Position numbers and translations under genes: made by a program
Shown: positions 24,713 through 37,664 of the stretch, in pieces
How positions within the stretch are numbered: position 1 is the stretch's first letter
Layout of the letters: every line of letters starts with the position of its first letter
From: Ochotona curzoniae
Taxonomy: Eukaryota > Chordata > Mammalia > Lagomorpha > Ochotonidae
NCBI RefSeq assembly: GCF_017591425.1
Contig: NW_024467120.1
Coordinates: 11,098,001-11,162,000, forward strand
Length of the DNA stretch: 64,000 nucleotides
Direction of reading: 5' to 3'
The notes under the pieces: model-generated
Databases searched by the model: none
Seen by the model: the letters and a program-made list of their open reading frames with translations, nothing else
What the model was told of the DNA's origin: nothing

Positions 24713-25072
24713 AGTCTACAGTAGTCCTAGCTTGTTTGCTGAGTGAGCTAATTAGATTAATAGGGACCGATTCTGATTAATTCATCGGAGAAATCCTTTG
24801 CTTTGCTGCCTGTGCAGGGTTTATCTTTGTTCTGACTTTCTGGAACTATTCTTAAGTAGTACAATAACTTTATGACTTATACCTTGGAGTGTAATAACGT
24901 ATGCAAAGTTTCACTGTGTATCATAGCATGTGTAGTCTTTTAACTTGTGCTTTTTGATAGTAAAGTTGCACTAGTTTCCACGGTTTGAAGTTGCTTAAGA
25001 GGAAATGAACTTGGAGAGGAAGATGCAGTCTTTACAGTGGTGTGTGTGTGGGGGGGGAGGGAATGCCAGCAA
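24713..25072. other. No feature recognised
   Basis: Ends in a G-rich TGTGTGTGTGGGGGGGGAGG patch before the AT tract. Confidence 0.6.
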
Positions 25073-25180
25073 GTATAATATATTTATATATATGTATTTA
25101 CATGTATATAATATATAACATATGTATATATTTACATATATAAAATATATATAAATATATAAAAAATATATATGTTATAG
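25073..25180. repeat. AT-rich tract with short palindromes
   Basis: Almost only A and T with interspersed TATATA, ACATATGT-type and TTTACATGTATA segments; able to fold into hairpins. Confidence 0.85.
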
Positions 25181-25689
25181 AGCTTTGCTTTTGAGTTTTA
25201 AGTCTAACTGTTCTAATCTAGAACCTGCCGACCTCCTAAAAAGTATAGTATGCAAACTTGATGTACATATATTGTATTTCTTCTTCTGGCAGACATAGTT
25301 TTTCAAAGGAATAGATGGCTGCTATAACCCAAGAACCTGTAGGAAACATTTTGTTGGGTGAGATAGCATTGCTGCATGTTTGAGATATACTGAATCTGTG
25401 CAGTTTCACCTTTCTAAGCGGATAGATGGCTTTGACTCCGAGTAAGTGGGTGAGTTAAGTTTGTTTTGCCTGCTTAGCAGTTGTGTGTGTTATATTCAGG
25501 TAGCATTCAGTGCTGATCAGTTTGTGGTAACAAGTCAGGCTTGCTGTGCGGGTTTGTGGCTGTGTTTCCAGAAGACAGGGTCTGGCCCCCCTCGTACCTT
25601 AGCACACATTTGTGAAATGAATGTCCCCTGGCTCCTGCTTTGTGAATGTCATCAGTAGAGCTGCATTAGTCTTCCCCAAAAGCTACACA
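25181..25689. other. No feature recognised
   Basis: Ordinary sequence. Confidence 0.6.
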
Positions 25690-25895
25690 GGAAATGCCAA
25701 AGTACAGTCATCCCTTGGTGTCCTAGGGCACTTGGTTCCATGACCCCTTCCTCCATGCCCTGTGGATGATCGAGCCCTTTCAATCAAACATATAATGTTT
25801 CTATGTAACCTATACCTGCCTCCCCACATACTTCCAAACATCTCTAGATTCTTTGTAATACCTAAGTACAATGTGAATAAGTAGTGTCACACTGG
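25690..25895 (+). mobile_element. Tigger-like DNA transposon fossil
   Basis: GTACAGTCATCCCTTGGTGTC, GCACTTGGTTCCATGACCCC, CATCTCTAGATTCTTTGTAATACC and CAATGTGAATAAGTAGTG follow a common TcMar-Tigger-type consensus. Confidence 0.5.
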
Positions 25896-26796
25896 TGGTT
25901 TCTGGGACAATTACAAGAAGGAAAGTGTGTGTTTTGCACAGGTGCCATGTTTTTCTCTAGTGGCTGTGGGTGTGGCATTGCCTGGATGTAGGGGGCTGAC
26001 TCCAGAGTAGACTGGCTCTGGGGCCTTAGTGAGCTGCTGACCCTCCCTGTGTGAATGAGGGACAGCTAGAGTCTTCTGTTTTACCCCACTCTGTGACCTT
26101 TCGCTTGCTAACAGTCTCTGGATTGTGATTGCGGTGGGGGGAAGGGGGGGGGAGGCTACCTCCTAACTATGGTAGGGAGTTTTTTTGGGTCCAGCTGGCA
26201 TTGAATCAGAGGCGTAGCTGGTTGCCAGTTCAGACTGAAACTTCTCCAAAGAATCTCTTTGAAGCTCAGGGAGCTTGCTGTTGTCCTGTGAGCCTCAGCA
26301 TTCTGCCGTCTGCCCCTGCTTTTTGGTATGCCCGCAGATCTCTCATCTTGTTACAGGTTCGCACCACACCCAGTCCAGGTTTGGAGCTTCCTGTGGCTGG
26401 TCTGTTCATTCCACTTCAAAGGAATGGCAGTGACTCATGGGCCTTGGGCACTGAGGAGGGTGCCCAAGGAAGCCAGAGTTGTGATGGTTAGATTAATGTT
26501 TTTCCAGGAGCGCAGGCTATTTTCGCCCCTTCCCTTGGTGTTTTGCAAACATTGCAGGTAATTCCTCCTTCCTTTGGAAGGTTTTTCTCTCACAGTAGCC
26601 TGTTGTTTCAGGAGCTTTTGAACTCCAACTCAGGAAAGTAGAGACGCAGAAATCTCTGGCTCATGGGCTCAGAGGTGATTTCTTCTTTTGACATCTGACT
26701 TGGATCAGGATTTTGGTAAAAAGGCTGGTAGAGACAACACGATCAACAAAGAAGACAAAGAAACAAATCAAAAAACATCAACTAGGAAGTGATTCC
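25896..26796. other. No gene recognised
   Basis: Includes a G-run near 26135. A frame of about 120 codons here lacks any family feature. Confidence 0.55.
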
Positions 26797-27114
26797 GGGG
26801 ACCGGTGTGATAGCCTAGTGGCTAAATCTTCATCTTGTATACCCAGAATCTCATATGGGTGCTGGTTCATGTCCCAGTTGCTCCACTTCCCATCTAACTC
26901 TTGTAGCCTGGGAAAGCAGTAGAGGATGGCTGAAAGCCTTGGGACTATGCACATGCATGGGAGACCCTGAACAAGCTGTTGGCTCCTGGCTTTGGATTGG
27001 CTCAACACGAGTTGTTGTGGCCAGTTGGAGAGTTAACTAGCAAATGGAAGATCTTTCTCTCTGTCTCTCCATCTCTCTGTAAATCTTACTATTTTCCAAT
27101 AAAAATTTTTAAAT
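26797..27114 (+). mobile_element. CSINE, full length
   Basis: GGGGACCGGTGTGATAGCC head, ATCTCATATGGGTGCTGG block and TTCCAATAAAAATTTTTAAA tail. Confidence 0.9.
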
Positions 27115-27469
27115 CATTCCTAAAGCTTGGCTAGTTGCCTTAATTGGAGCAGTCCTTAAGGAATCTATGAATGGTTGCAGACATTTTTGAAAATCCTAGA
27201 AGTGCTGTGTGTTTACTTTTCAGCTTTCCATGGCAGCCTATTTTATAGATGGTCTTAGAATTTAAACTTGTGAAGGTTGGAACCGTTGTAGTCTTCCCAT
27301 TCACTGCTGTGCAGAGCACAGCTTGGTCATTCATTTGTCTCATTCTCTCTCCCCTTCATGTTGGTTATTAAATAGTAAGATGTTAGAGGCTGGTGGGATT
27401 TAGTGTACTTAAATCAGAATGATGGAAGGAAGTGATTGGTCGTGCTAATATTGTTATGGTAGAAGAAAG
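27115..27469. other. No feature recognised
   Basis: Ordinary sequence between a CSINE and an L1M fragment. Confidence 0.6.
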
Positions 27470-27630
27470 TTATGTACAGGAAATAGAAGAATTTGGCTAC
27501 TTTAGACTCCATGTAAGTGAAATTATGCAGCTGCTGTCTTTTTGTTGGTTGCTTATCTGCCTGGACATATTGACTTCAAAGTTCATCCCTAGCAATTGGT
27601 GGGATCTCTCCCTTTCCAAGGTTGAGTTTT
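27470..27630 (+). mobile_element. Ancient L1M fragment
   Basis: TCCATGTAAGTGAAATTATGC, CTGTCTTTTTGTTGGTTGC and AAGTTCATCCCTAGCAATTG match the same L1M block as at 12075. Confidence 0.5.
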
Positions 27631-28919
27631 TTTTTTTCAAACACCATTCTGTATGGGTTGCTTCCCTCTCTTGGTTATAATTACTTTCTTTAAGCTTCTG
27701 CCTTTGACAAACACTGTGCTGGGAGAGGAAATGAATACATCCCACGCCAACCTCCTAGGAAGTCTCAGTGTTGTTAGGGCGTCACAGTGCTGTTGAGGAG
27801 TGTGCAGAGTATTTTCTACATCGTCAAGAATATGGTCCACATTAATTTCACATAACTGAACGTTGGAGGAAAACTCCAATGAGTCAGATTGGGGTGGAGA
27901 TGGGTTGTGGAGGGTTTACTCGGGCAGGGTCCTTGCTTAGGAGAAAAACAGATTTTATTGCACAATTGAAAGAGGTCACAGTGTGGGAAGGAGAGAAAAA
28001 TGGAGCATAAGCCAGAGTCAGGACAACCAGAGCAGGAAGGACCTCAGCTAGCACACTGAGGAGTGCTGACTTTTCCTTGCAGGCCTCTGGGAACCACCAG
28101 GGTCCTTGGAGAGGCAGGAGTGTAAGGTAACTGGTTGCATTTTGAAAGGTGTAAGGCTAAAGAATGTTGCTGAAAATGTCTGCACGTGCCCATCCTGTGT
28201 GTTCCTTGGTCAGTAAGTGTTTGTTTCATGAGCCAGCATGGAGTAGACTCTCGGTCAGATAGTGTTTTTGGTGTTGGACACTTAGGTTCCTTTGAATTGA
28301 GCATTCGTTTACATCGCTTGTCACCAAGTCTCTCTGGAGGCAGATTTCCTGAGTTTTGTATGCCCCTGATATGCAGTTTCCATTACCCAAGTGGTGGAGA
28401 ATTTGTGGAAACTTGGGTATTTTCCATTCTGTGAGGCAGAAGTGTGTACTCTGTAAAAGGGTGTTGACATGTTGTCATATTCCATGATCTGTTTAATCTG
28501 GAGGTATTTGCACAAAAGTGTCATCTGATGAGAAGGCTCATGGTTAATTATCTTAAAAAATACTAAAGATGACGATCTTTTGGATTTTAGACTTTCGCTA
28601 TGGATCTGTTCTTATGTTTTCGTGTGTTTTTCTGTGCAGCTATCCTATGGTATTGCTTGGACTTGTCTTGGGGGGGGTGTTAATTTATTTGTCCTAAAGG
28701 GACTGAATCAGATAATGTTTGAAATGGAGCCAGGAAGGTGACGTCACTACCTTGGTGTCAAGGTTTATTCTTTGGTTGTTATTCATCTGTGTAATAGAAG
28801 TATATTTTGAATTTGTTCTGTGCAGGCATAGTGCTGCGTGTATAGTAGATGTGACTAATGAGGCCTGGTTAGTTTCTTGGGCAGTTAGAGAAAGAGATAA
28901 ATGTGGCTACCTTGGTCTG
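27631..28919. other. No gene recognised
   Basis: Ordinary sequence. Confidence 0.6.
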
Positions 28920-29660
28920 TTCTATGTTGCCACAGCAAAATATCTGTGGCTGATCCCTTTAAGAAGAAAAGAGGTCTGCTTAGCTCAGTGCAGACTCCAA
29001 GTCCAGGGTCAGATGGTTCCATCCATTCAGCCTTTGGGGAGGTATCTCAGTGGTAGCACACATGTGGCCATCATCACATGGCAAAATATGGGACCAGAGG
29101 CTGGGGAGGGTCCAGTTTTGTGCTTTTTAGAAAGACCCATTCTTGGGCCCGGCATGATGGTGCAGTAGTTAGGGTCCTCGCCTTGCACGCCAGGATCCCA
29201 TATGGGCACTGGTTCTAATCCCGGCGACCCCACTTCCCATCCAGCTCCCTGCCTGTGGCCCGGGAAAGCAGTCGAGGACGGCCCAAAGCTTTGGGACGCT
29301 GCAACCCTTGTGGGAGACCCGGAAGAGGTTCCTGGCTTCGGACCAGCATAGTATCGGCCGTTGCGCTCACTTGGGGAGTGAATCATCGGACAGAAGATCT
29401 TCCTCTCTGTCTTTCCTCTGCCTTTCTAATAAAAATAAAATAAATCTTTAAAAAAAAAGAAGACCCATTCTTGAGAGAACTAATTAGAATTCTGGGAAAA
29501 TTACATTAAAATCTTTTCTGCAAATCATTTCTACGACCTAACCACTTTCCACTAGGCTACATTTCTTAAAGTTCCCACCACCTGAACATTGTCCCTCTGA
29601 AGATCCATCCTCCAGCACGTGAACTTTTAGGGGAAAAGCTTCATTGCAGTATTTACACGT
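28920..29660 (+). mobile_element. Old interspersed repeat of undecided class, split by a young CSINE
   Basis: Phrases such as AAGAAAAGAGGTCTGC, CCATCATCACATGGCAAAAT, TACGACCTAACCACTTTCC and TTAAAGTTCCCACCACCTG echo a frequent eutherian repeat. The young CSINE at 29146-29459 sits in it. I could not settle the family. Confidence 0.35.
29146..29459 (+). mobile_element. Young CSINE
   Basis: Head GGCCCGGCATG to an A-rich tail. It has a perfect 14-bp target duplication AAGACCCATTCTTG at 29132-29145 and 29460-29473. Confidence 0.95.
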
Positions 29661-30101
29661 GTGCCCATAAATTCCGATCAGTTCTAAACAGTGTTGAAAA
29701 GGACATGGTGAGGAGGGTTGTACAGTGGGGTAAATAGCTAGGTGAGGTGATCAGATGAGGCATTTTTGGGGAAGTGACCTTAAGGCTAAGTCCTGGGGAA
29801 GGGAGACAGTCATGCAAAGAGAGAAAGGGCTTGAAGGCAGATTGGATAGAATACATAAAGGTCCCGAGGGACTTTGTGATTCTAAGGGCACTGAAGGGCC
29901 AATGAGGTTGCAACAATAGTCCAGGCAAGTCATACTGGACCACTTACACTGTGGTCAGGATCTGGGGTTTCATTTTTAAATAGGCTAATAATATCATCTG
30001 ATGTATTCAATATGGTTCCTGGGCTTTTAAATACAAAATGCTTTAGAGAGAAGTGAGACAGTGGAAGATAAGTGATGAAGGTGTTAGAATACAGAGAGAG
30101 A
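29661..30101. other. No feature recognised
   Basis: Ordinary sequence. Confidence 0.6.
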
Positions 30102-30409
30102 TGGGCCCGGTGGTGCGGCCTAGTGGTTAATGCCCTTGCCCTGAATGCGCTTGGCCCTATATGGTTGCCGGTTCTAATCCCGGCAGCTCTACTTCCCATC
30201 CAGCTCCTTGCTTGTGGCCTGGGAAAGCAGTTGAGGATGGCCCAAAGCCTTGGGACCCTGCACCCGTTTGGGAGACCTGGAGGAGGCACTGGCCGTTGCG
30301 GTCAGTTGGGGAGTGAATCATCGGATGGAAGACCTTACTCTCTTTTTTCCTCTCTGTATATCTGACTTTGCAATAAAACTAAATAAATCTTAAAAAAAAA
30401 AAAAAAAAA
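30102..30409 (+). mobile_element. Young CSINE with an internal deletion
   Basis: GGGCCCGGTGGTGCGGCC head and long A tail. About 25 bases of the middle part are missing after GGAGGAGGC. The flanks GAATACAGAGAGAG and GAATATGAAGAGAG look like an imperfect target duplication. Confidence 0.9.
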
Positions 30410-30693
30410 GAATATGAAGAGAGCCAAGTGGCTGGTCTGGTGCTATTCACAGAGTGGTCTCAGGTTTAGCCCAGTGGGCCACCTGGGAACTTACTGGAAA
30501 CATAGATTCTTCAGCCTGATGTTGGACCTACAGCATGAGCAGCTCTTGGGACTTGGGAACCAGCAGACTCTTGCAGCGAGTCCTTTGGGTGACTGAGTAG
30601 CTTGGAAAGTTAGGTCCAGGGTGAGGCCAGACGATAGTGAGAGGTAAATGGCTTGAGGATATGTTTTATTTCATTCATTGTTTTTTTCCTTAA

Positions 30694-30965
30694 ATTTGAA
30701 AAACAGATCTATTTGCTTACCCACTCCTCCAAGTGGTCACACAGTGGGCTGCACCAGGCTGAAGCCAAGAACCCGGTATTCAGTCTGGGTCTTCTATGTG
30801 ATGAGAAAGGACCCAAGTACTAGAGTTACCACCTGCTGCCTCCCAACATGCGCATTTGTAGGAAACTGGAATTGGGAAGCTGAAATTGAGAGCAGAGCCA
30901 GGACTTGAACTCTGATATGGATGCATTTTGGGTGGCATCTTAACCACTGAGCCAAATACCAGTTG
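30694..30965 (-). mobile_element. Old CSINE
   Basis: Reverse copy with GCTTACCCACTCCTCCAAG, ACCCAAGTACTAGAG and CATCTTAACCACTGAGCC landmarks. Confidence 0.7.
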
Positions 30966-32112
30966 GATTATGCTTTGGACATAGGAATGATGGGACTTGA
31001 GGAGAATGAAGGAGTCTGTGATGATAGTGAGTAGCTGGGTGCATTTAACCCTCCGTTTGTGTGGTGATGGAGACTGGTGTAGTGAAAGGAGAGTGTAACT
31101 TCTGTGTACAACTGGCTGAGTTTGGAATGTCCATGCCATGTTCTAGTGAAGATGCTGAGTTCCTGGTGGGGTTAGGAGTGTGTAGCCTAGAGAGAGTTGT
31201 GGTTTTGGAAAGAAGTTGGTATTTTGCTAGCATGCAGGACTTATTCAAAGTCATTTAAATGGGTGAAGTAGGGGGAAGGGGTAGGGGAAAAATGCAGAAA
31301 GAATGAGAGAGAGAGAGAGCAAGAGAGCAAGCAGGAACATGAAAGAATAGCCAGTAAGACAGCACAAGGATTAGGAAAGTGTGGCTTTATGGAGTAATGT
31401 TCCAGAAGGACACAGTGGTCAGCTGTGCCTAATGTTTCTGAGTCATCGATGGGAAGCTGAGATTTATAGCAGAGACATCATTAACAAGGCATTTTATTTG
31501 GACCTGCAGAGAGATTAAAATGAAAATCCAGAGATCAGCTTGATTTGTATGAAGGCTTTTAGATTAGAGGAAATGAGAGAAATTCAGCTTCAGTTTTCTG
31601 TAGACTAGTTTCCCAAACAGTGAGTTTTTATTTTTTTTCTCTGGCCCCCATCCAGCTGCTACTTGCTAGGCACAAACTTAACTCTGCATGAGCATTTTGC
31701 AGTCCAGGAAAGGGGTAGCATATGCTTTGACAGCCGGCCACGTTTCTTTTTATTACTATATTTAAAACAACATCTAAGATTAAAGCAAAATTCATGGCAA
31801 CCAGCCTAATAGGCAGTAATAAAGATTATTTCTGGCTATTGGTATGGGCCATTGTATATCTCATGTTTTGACTGAGTCAACTTCTGGGAACTGATGGTGT
31901 TTGTGAATCTGTCACTTAGCAGATGTGTCCTGATGAGTGAAAAGAAAAAAGGGATTTATAACTTGCATCTGTCTTCCAGTTTCTGCTTAATACAGTTAGG
32001 ATTTCAGAATTTGCTACTTTTGACATTTTATGGGGAAAACTGTAAATTGTTGGAGCTTAGACCAGAGGATATGGGCTCCAGAAGGAAAACGAACATTTGA
32101 TCCACAGAGCTA
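30966..32112. other. No gene recognised
   Basis: Purine-rich AGAGAGAG patch near 31305; otherwise unremarkable. Confidence 0.6.
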
Positions 32113-32200
32113 AGGTCTTTAGTATTTTATTTAAATCCTTACTGTGAATGGTATTTCCCCATTTAAAGATGAGGAAACCAACTGGTAAAGGAAATGACAC
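32113..32200 (-). mobile_element. MIR fragment
   Basis: CCCCATTTAAAGATGAGGAAACCAACTGG matches the reverse MIR core. Confidence 0.45.
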
Positions 32201-32229
32201 CCATGTGAGACATCCTGATAGGACACTGT

Positions 32230-32354
32230 TGACTTCAGATCAGCTTGGCTCTGGCCATTGTAGCCACTTGGAAAATGAACCAGTGGGTGTTAGATATTCT
32301 CTCTCTGTGAATCAGCCTTTCCAATAAAAATAAATGCACCTTAAAAAAAAAAAA
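32230..32354 (+). mobile_element. CSINE 3' fragment
   Basis: CTTCAGATCAGCTTGGCTC to CCAATAAAAATAAATGCACC and A12. The 5' two-thirds are missing. Confidence 0.8.
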
Positions 32355-33172
32355 GGAAATGGCTTTAATGTAATTCTAAAATGGGTCCATATTTTGTGCC
32401 AGCATCTTTGGGAAAGAGTGCAGAGGAATATGTTTGTAGAATGATGACAGGAGCAGGGACCACCAAGATACTGATTGGGCTATAGTAAGGAACTTGAGAT
32501 TTTTTTTTTTTTTAACAGGAAGAAAGTGTTCTTTAGGTGCTGTGGGCCTTCATTCCTGACCACAGGGCCGGGAGCTTTCCATTCAGGTGGCTACAGACTG
32601 AGCTCTGGGGGCCTTGCATTGAAAGCTTGCTTTCTGCTTTCATGTCGTTTCTTTCCCTCCTGAGTGCATGCTCAGTTTATTGTCTTTTCTTCCCCATGGA
32701 AACAGGTTCAGCCATCTCTTCTTTATTGCCCTCTCTCAGGTTTTGCTGGGCAAACTTGGGGTAACTGTTGTCGCTTTCTCTCCCGGGGTTTTCTTAGATT
32801 TGGGGACACATTTGTCAGAGTCTGTTTTTCACCTCTCCCTGACTGCTTATGAGAATGGAGGGGAGGGAGGTTGGATCTCTGGAATGATGACCTTGACAAT
32901 GTCCGTTACTGAAGGTGCCCTTCTGGTACAGCTGCTCCTGAGCACTGGGCACTGAGTCTCAGTACCACAATTAGTGCCAGCCGTAGGAGGGACTTCTGCA
33001 CTTCCAGATACAAAAGATCTTTTTGTCATATTGAAGAAGACAAAAGTTCATAAGAATCAGTGGGCCATTTAAAATGACAATGAGCAACTTAGGCCTCAAG
33101 CAGACCTCAATAGCCAGTGGCTTGTGGCCTGCTTTCCATAAAGGAGTGTTGTTAAAAAGGTTTGTGGAAAAA
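32355..33172. other. No gene recognised
   Basis: Several overlapping short frames, none convincing. Confidence 0.6.
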
Positions 33173-33180
33173 AATGGTGG

Positions 33181-33519
33181 TTTTTTTTTTTTTTTTAAAG
33201 ATTTATTTTATTATTTTTCCATTGGAAAGGCGGATATACAGAGAGGAGAGACAGAGAGGAAGATCTTCCGTCCGATGATTCACTCCCCAAGTGAGCGCAA
33301 CGGGCCGATACTATGCCGATCTGAAGCCAGGAGCCTCTTCCAGGTCTCCCACAGGGTGCAGGTTCCCAAAGCTTTGGGCCGTCCCGGACTGCTTTCCCGG
33401 GCCACAGGCAGGGAGCTGGATGGGAAAGCGGGGCTGCCGGGATTGGAACTGGCGCCCATATGGGATCCCGGGCGTGCAAGGTGAGGACCTTTAACCACTT
33501 GCGCCACCGCGCCGGGCCC
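33181..33519 (-). mobile_element. Young CSINE, full length
   Basis: Close to the copy at 49820, with the complete head GCCGGGCCC. The flanking duplication AATGGTGG plus T-run starts at 33173 and recurs at 33520. Confidence 0.94.
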
Positions 33520-33537
33520 AATGGTGGTTTTTTTTTT

Positions 33538-35927
33538 GGGGGGGGGGCTTTATTTTGGAATCTGTACAGATGAGGTCTTCATAAAGGTAATAGAAAATGT
33601 GTAATGTGTCCTGTGAAGAAGCTATGCATAAATCCCAAAAGACCTTTTAACATTAAACCTATTTTTAGTTTCATTTTCTATGAACTTTTTGAAGACACCT
33701 CTTACAATATTTGAAAAATTGGAATTTACAGATTGGGAAATTTCAGATACAAATTTTGATTTCAGCCCCTCTGGAAAAAGTCAGCCCTGGGAAGCCCAGG
33801 CCTCGGTTTGTGCTAAGCAGGCCTGGGCGAGCGGGCCTGTGGTTTTGCTCTCAGTGGTGGAGTACTCATTCCAGGGGGAGCTTGCTGATCCTCAGCCTGA
33901 ATGACCAAGACCTGGTACGTCCAGAAGTCGGTATAGTTGGCTGTGCCTTTTGGTTATGGGCTCATGAATTCAACCAACCAGATTGAATTGCTTGAAGAAA
34001 AAAATTATTGCATCTGTTTTTAGCACATGCAGACTTTTTGGATCGTAATTCCCTAGACAATCTAGCAAAACAGTTATTTATGTGGCATTTACTTTCTATT
34101 AGACATCATAAGTTATTGAGAGATGACTTTAAGCATGGAGAGGGAAAGATGTATATAGGTTATATATAAATTCTCTGCTACTTTATGGAATGGACTTGGA
34201 AAAAAAAATCACAGGTTTGGCTGTTCTGGAGCAGGGAGTCCTAGAGCCGGTCTCTGGCAGCCACTTGGAGAGGACTGTGTTAAGCTTAGAGCAGGAGCAG
34301 ACAGTGAGAAAAGCCGTCCTGAGTGCTGAGAGGCGGGGCTGGTGTGTTCAGTGAGCACATCAGGGATCTCCTACAGGAGCTGAGAGAGCTGGTCACTCCA
34401 TTTATCCTGCCTAAATGCCAACTTCATATTTCAGCCACAAGCTTTCCACGATGCTCAGAGTGTCTCAGCTGCTGTGTGTACGCATATCTTGAAAGACGAG
34501 ATTGAGGGAAACAGAAGCAAAATAGAAATGTCTTCCCCTAAGAGCGTTTCGGGCAGGTCAGTATAAGAGGATTATCTGCAGTTTAATTTCCCAGTTTGAG
34601 CCCTTGCTCATTGTTACGGATCCAGGCAGATGGTGTGAGTCAATTAATGATGGACTTGTGAACCACGTATGATCCTGTTCCGCCTTGGGATTCATGATTG
34701 AAAGGACACGTTTGTGCACATCATGTTTTAGGCTGGAGGATTGTAGAAGTACAACAGTCAGGGGCAGCCAGGCTAGGTTCCTTGTGTCAGGAAAGGGAAG
34801 GTGCCAGAGTGACCAAGAATCTCAGTGCTGTGTGGAAAGAGCTGCACTGGTGCCACTGAGGAATCTCAGAGAAGTCACTTGGCTGAGGCTAGGGTGGGAG
34901 GGACGCCCCAGAGGAGCTGTTGCTGGAGCCAGCCGGCCTAGGGGTCATGGTTCTCCTGGGGGACAGACTCACAGCACCGATGTCGAGATGTCAAAGAGGG
35001 TGTTTATTGGGATTGGCTCCTGTGATTTTTGGAGGCCCAAAAGTCCCAAGACAGATCATCTGCTGGCTGGAGCCCCTGGTACCATGGTGGAGAGGCCCAG
35101 TCAGGGTGAAGACCACTGAGTCAGGGAGGCCAGAGATATGGTTCACATTTGAAGGGAGAAAACTTGGGGAGAGATATGCTGCTATGAGTCCTGGATACTG
35201 GTATCTAATAAGGGATTGAAGCGTGTCCTAACTCCAGACAGAGTCCACCTCAGCCATGTGAGTTCTCTCTGGGCACCCGCCCCGTGGGCTGGTGCACATT
35301 CACATTGAGGAGACTCTTGCTGAGACTCATATACTACCCTCTCCTGGAAACACTGTCTCTGACCCACCCAGAGTAATGCTTTTCCAGGTTTCTAGGAATT
35401 CCTTAAATGTACCTAGAGTTAATAGTCATAATCAGGCAGCGAGTAAGAGAGGAATTTAAAGCGCTAAGTTCAATCTGGGCAGGTGGAGGGAGAGGTACGG
35501 TTGTGACTCAGTCCTGTAGAGCTTTGCTGAAAATGTGGGGAATCCAGGGAAGAAGGCTGCATGCAAGTGTGGTAACTGCTCACAGTGTGGGAGGCCAGGG
35601 AAGTTGCAACCAAGTTAGACAATCCGTCTTGCTTCTAGAAGCAGGGAAGTCTGAAATGCCCCAGGCCACGGCTTATGTGCTGCATTAGGAGAGTCCCTTT
35701 ATGGAACTGTCATTAGAAAGACTGAGGATGGTGTCTCAGTGTTATCATTTGTCGATTTTATATTAATTACATTTCAGTGGCTTTTTTTTATATATATGAG
35801 AGGGAGTAAAGAACTTATTTGTAAAAGTGTAACAAGTGAATAAAGTCTTGGACTAATTGTGTAGGAAGCTTGTTTGATTATAACGTTGTTGCAGCGAGAG
35901 CTCATTCTTCAACAAAAAACACGGTGT
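33538..35927. other. No gene recognised
   Basis: About 2.4 kb after a G-run. A frame of 144 codons near 34685-35119 has no recognisable domain. Confidence 0.55.
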
Positions 35928-36260
35928 GGGCAGGCATTTGGGACAGTGATTAAGACTTACTGGGATGAGTGTGCGAGCATGTGCATACTGTGTGTCTGTG
36001 CAGGTGTTTGTGCCTGGAGTTGATTCCCAGCTCTGGCTCATGACTCCTGCTTGCTGCTGATGCACACCCTGGGAAGCTGCAATGATGGCTCAGGTCCTGA
36101 GATGGCTGTAGTTCTGGCTTTGACCTCTGGACTGGTCTCTGATATTTTGGGCATTTGGGGAGTAAACCTTGGAATGGAAGTCTGCCAGAAGTGTTTGCTT
36201 ATTTCTCTCTCCCTCCCACTCTCTTTCTCTGCCTCTCTCAAATAAATAAGGATGATTTTT
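35928..36260 (+). mobile_element. Old CSINE
   Basis: GGGCAGGCATTTGGGACAG head, TGGGCATTTGGGGAGTAAAC and CTCTCTCAAATAAATAAGG tail. Diverged, with an expanded pyrimidine zone. Confidence 0.7.
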
Positions 36261-37252
36261 TTTTTTTAAGCAGGTGCATTTCTGGGAGGAGGCAGGCAGC
36301 ATTTTCAAATGCCCACAAAGAAGCAGAGGGTTGAAGCAATTCTCCTTGTTCACATGCTGGGACTGGTTAACTATAAGCCTCTCTAGTCTGCTGCCTCAAA
36401 ACAATGTGTCTTCTGTTTATTTTTCCTATAGAAGCCCACAATTCCAACATCCTTTGCTGTGTAAGAGCCTCAGCAGGGGTGGGGGTAGCCCTTCACAATA
36501 TAGTCTCAGACAGGAGTATGCACTCTTTGGCTGCTGCCCCAACAGACGCTCCACTGATGCCAGGCCCACAGCAGGCTAAAGGAATTTTGTGGGCACAGAG
36601 TTTAACTTTTACTGCATGTTATCAGTGTTACTCTCCAGTAACATGCTTATAGGCCAGTAACCAGCTCCGGAGCAGCTCCAGAGTCATTCCTTAAACTGCA
36701 GATTAAACAGCATTGCCCCATTTCAGATCTTCCACAGTCTCCATAGCTGATACCCTTCTGATGCTCCATAGCTGTGTCCTGCTCTGCTTCCTCTTTGGGG
36801 CACCCAAGCACAGCCCTTGTTGGAGCTCCTCACAGCTCCCTGCCCTGTGTCTGCTGTCCTGAGCCCAGCACTTCAGAATTTAATGTTGGCCTTCAGTCCT
36901 TAGCAAAGGAGAGGCCAGCCTAGTATGAAGGACAGGTCCATATGTTTTTATTAAAGGAACTTTCTGTCCATTTTGCCATCTAGTGTTTTGTTTAAGAGTC
37001 TGTGAATAGCTCTTGAAGAGTCATATACTACATACTACATTATTTTTAGCATTTAGTACTAAGCAAAAGAAGCCTTCCTCCCCCAATTAAACAAATCTGG
37101 TATTTTCCTTTAAAAATAAATTAATTTATTAGTGATAAGAATGTCATGTTTGCCTTTTACCCATTTTGGTTAGGAAAGGCAAAGAGTTCAATGATAATAG
37201 ACAAAAAATGCCAGGTGGTGGTTGCATTGGCAACCTGCTCCGTTTTTTTAAA
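36261..37252. other. No feature recognised
   Basis: Ordinary sequence. Confidence 0.6.
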
Positions 37253-37586
37253 AGGCATTTTTTTTTTCTTTTATTTCTGGCTATTTTCTGGAAAGGCAAA
37301 TTTTACAGGGAAAAGGAGAGATGAACAAAGATCTTCCATTCGCTGGTTCAGTATCCAAATGGCTACCACAGCCAGAGTTGAGCCTATCTGAAGCCGGGAA
37401 CCAGGAGCTTCTTCCTGTACATGGGTGTAGGCTCCCAAAGCTTTCCCAGGGTCCTCTACTGTTTTCCCAGGCCACAAGCAGGGAGCTGGATAGGAAGTGG
37501 AGTGGCCAGGAGGCAAACTGTTGCCCATTTGGAATGCTGAACTTAAAGGTGGATGATTAGCCAGTTAAGCCATCATGCCAGCTCCA
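37253..37586 (-). mobile_element. CSINE
   Basis: T-run, GATCTTCCATTCGCTGG, AGGCCACAAGCAGGGAG, and GCCATCATGCCAGCTCC head. It directly precedes the left arm of the inverted repeat. Confidence 0.85.
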
Positions 37587-37664
37587 ACCTGCTCTTTTTG
37601 TCTGCCTAGCCTAGCAGGACTTTCTCCGCTTCTACCTATTTGTTTACAGATATTTATTATATGA

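Noticed and set aside
34685..35119. 144-codon plus-strand frame
   Set aside because: No family feature, no splice or promoter context, and overlapping alternative frames of similar length.
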